Origin: Dehalococcoidia bacterium
GTDB lineage: Bacteria > Chloroflexota > Dehalococcoidia > UBA3495
DNA: 14,248 nt
Direction of reading: 5' to 3'
Assembly (NCBI GenBank): GCA_002730485.1
Contig: PCAH01000187.1
Location: 1-14,248 of the forward strand
Of this stretch, positions 13,528 to 14,248 are shown piece by piece. The position numbers and the translations under genes were made by a program. Each line of letters starts with the position of its first letter. The first letter of the stretch is position 1. Under the pieces are notes generated by a model, which was not told the DNA's origin, searched no databases, and was given only the letters and a program-made list of their open reading frames with translations.

Positions 13528-14248
13528 ATGGATCAACGCCCCCAGAAACTGGAGATTCGTCCCCGCCTTCCGGAATGGCTGAAGGTCAAGATGCCCGGCA
13601 GCCAGCGTTATCTTGAACTGCAACAAATCATGCGGGGTCAGCAACTCAACACCGTTTGTGAAGAGGCCCATTGCCCCAACATCGGCGAATGCTGGGACCG
13701 GGGGACCGCCACGTTCATGATCCTGGGTGAGATATGCACCAGGGCCTGCCGCTACTGTGCTGTGACCACCGGCCGACCCAAGGGCCTAGACCTGCAAGAG
13801 CCAAAGCGGGTGGCGGAAACTGTCCAATCCATGGGCCTGCGTTACTGCGTCATCACATCAGTGAACCGGGACGACCTGCCAGACGGCGGCGCATACATAT
13901 TCGCCTCATGCATCACCAAGATCAAAGAGACCAGCCCCGATTGCCGGGTTGAAGTGCTGATACCCGACTTCGCCGGGTCTTGGCCAGCGTTGAAACGGGT
14001 CATCGACTCCGGCCCGGCTGTGTTGAACCACAATATCGAGTCCACCGGGCGCATCTTCCCCAAGGTTCGGCCCAAGGGCAACTACGAGCTATCCCTTGAA
14101 TTGCTCGCCAAGTGCAAAGACATCGCCCCAAACACCGTGACCAAGTCCGGAATCATTGTCGGGATGGGAGAGACGGTGGACGAGGTCCTGGAAACGATGT
14201 CTGACCTCCGAAAGGTCGATTGCGATCTTCTGACCATTGGCCAGTACC
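13528..14248 (+). CDS. lipA: Lipoyl synthase (3' end missing)
   Basis: The frame runs off the right edge, leaving 240 residues of an expected 290 or so. LipA is a radical-SAM enzyme that inserts two sulfurs into protein-bound octanoyl groups to make lipoyl cofactors. Both cluster motifs are present: the auxiliary-cluster triad CEEAHCPNIGEC (Cys44, Cys49, Cys55) and the radical-SAM triad CTRACRYC (Cys70, Cys74, Cys77), then AVTTGRP. VNRDDLPDGGA, NHNIEST, SGIIVGMGET and LLTIGQY follow in the normal family order. The C-terminal R-S-S-S motif lies beyond the window. The ATG at 13528 follows GGAG at 5-nt spacing. A separate promoter-like -10 upstream suggests it may not depend on the gmk transcript. 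Confidence 0.97.
   Translation, partial: MDQRPQKLEIRPRLPEWLKVKMPGSQRYLELQQIMRGQQLNTVCEEAHCPNIGECWDRGTATFMILGEICTRACRYCAVTTGRPKGLDLQEPKRVAETVQSMGLRYCVITSVNRDDLPDGGAYIFASCITKIKETSPDCRVEVLIPDFAGSWPALKRVIDSGPAVLNHNIESTGRIFPKVRPKGNYELSLELLAKCKDIAPNTVTKSGIIVGMGETVDEVLETMSDLRKVDCDLLTIGQY

Overview
The window is a compact bacterial chromosome segment, about 55-60% G+C by eye. Nearly all of it is coding, and no intergenic gap exceeds about 250 bp. There are no rRNA or tRNA genes, insertion sequences or CRISPR arrays. Gene content and the style of several proteins (a heterodimeric ABC exporter, a guanylate kinase with an unusual P-loop, a GT20 trehalose-phosphate synthase, an orphan NMT1/THI5-like binding protein) would suit an environmental Chloroflexota-like lineage. 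That placement is inference from general resemblance and is low confidence.

Layout. (1) Positions 1-3524 (+): two overlapping genes for an asymmetric heterodimeric ABC exporter, the first cut by the window edge, closed by a strong bidirectional terminator at 3547-3578. (2) 3599-5079 (-): a DsbA/FrnE-like thiol oxidoreductase preceded by a HAD-family hydrolase. (3) 5386-5841 (+): RpiB ribose-5-phosphate isomerase. (4) 5859-8191 (-): otsB and otsA, the two-step trehalose pathway. (5) A divergent regulatory region, about 8192-8474, with candidate promoters on both strands, a perfect operator-like dyad and five copies of a CGCCTG hexamer. (6) 8475-10260 (+): an alpha/beta hydrolase and an NMT1/THI5-like binding protein without a visible signal peptide. 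(7) 10413-13443 (+): tyrA, aroA and gmk. (8) 13528-14248 (+): lipA, truncated by the window edge.

The most important observation concerns the DsbA-like gene. A conventional ORF caller starts it at 4144 and loses the active site. Reading the same frame upstream gives an ATG at 4255 with a good ribosome-binding site and an N-terminal thioredoxin-fold strand leading into I-(UGA)-P-W-C-Y-V-G. The single in-frame UGA (4183-4181) sits exactly where the first cysteine of the family's CPWC motif belongs. It is followed at the right distance by a stem-loop with a GGAG apical loop, as expected of a bacterial SECIS. The gene therefore very probably encodes a cytoplasmic selenoprotein with a Sec-Pro-Trp-Cys redox centre.

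The other genes are largely housekeeping or metabolic: drug/lipid-type export, pentose phosphate isomerisation, trehalose synthesis, aromatic amino-acid synthesis (EPSP synthase and prephenate/arogenate dehydrogenase), nucleotide synthesis and lipoic acid synthesis.
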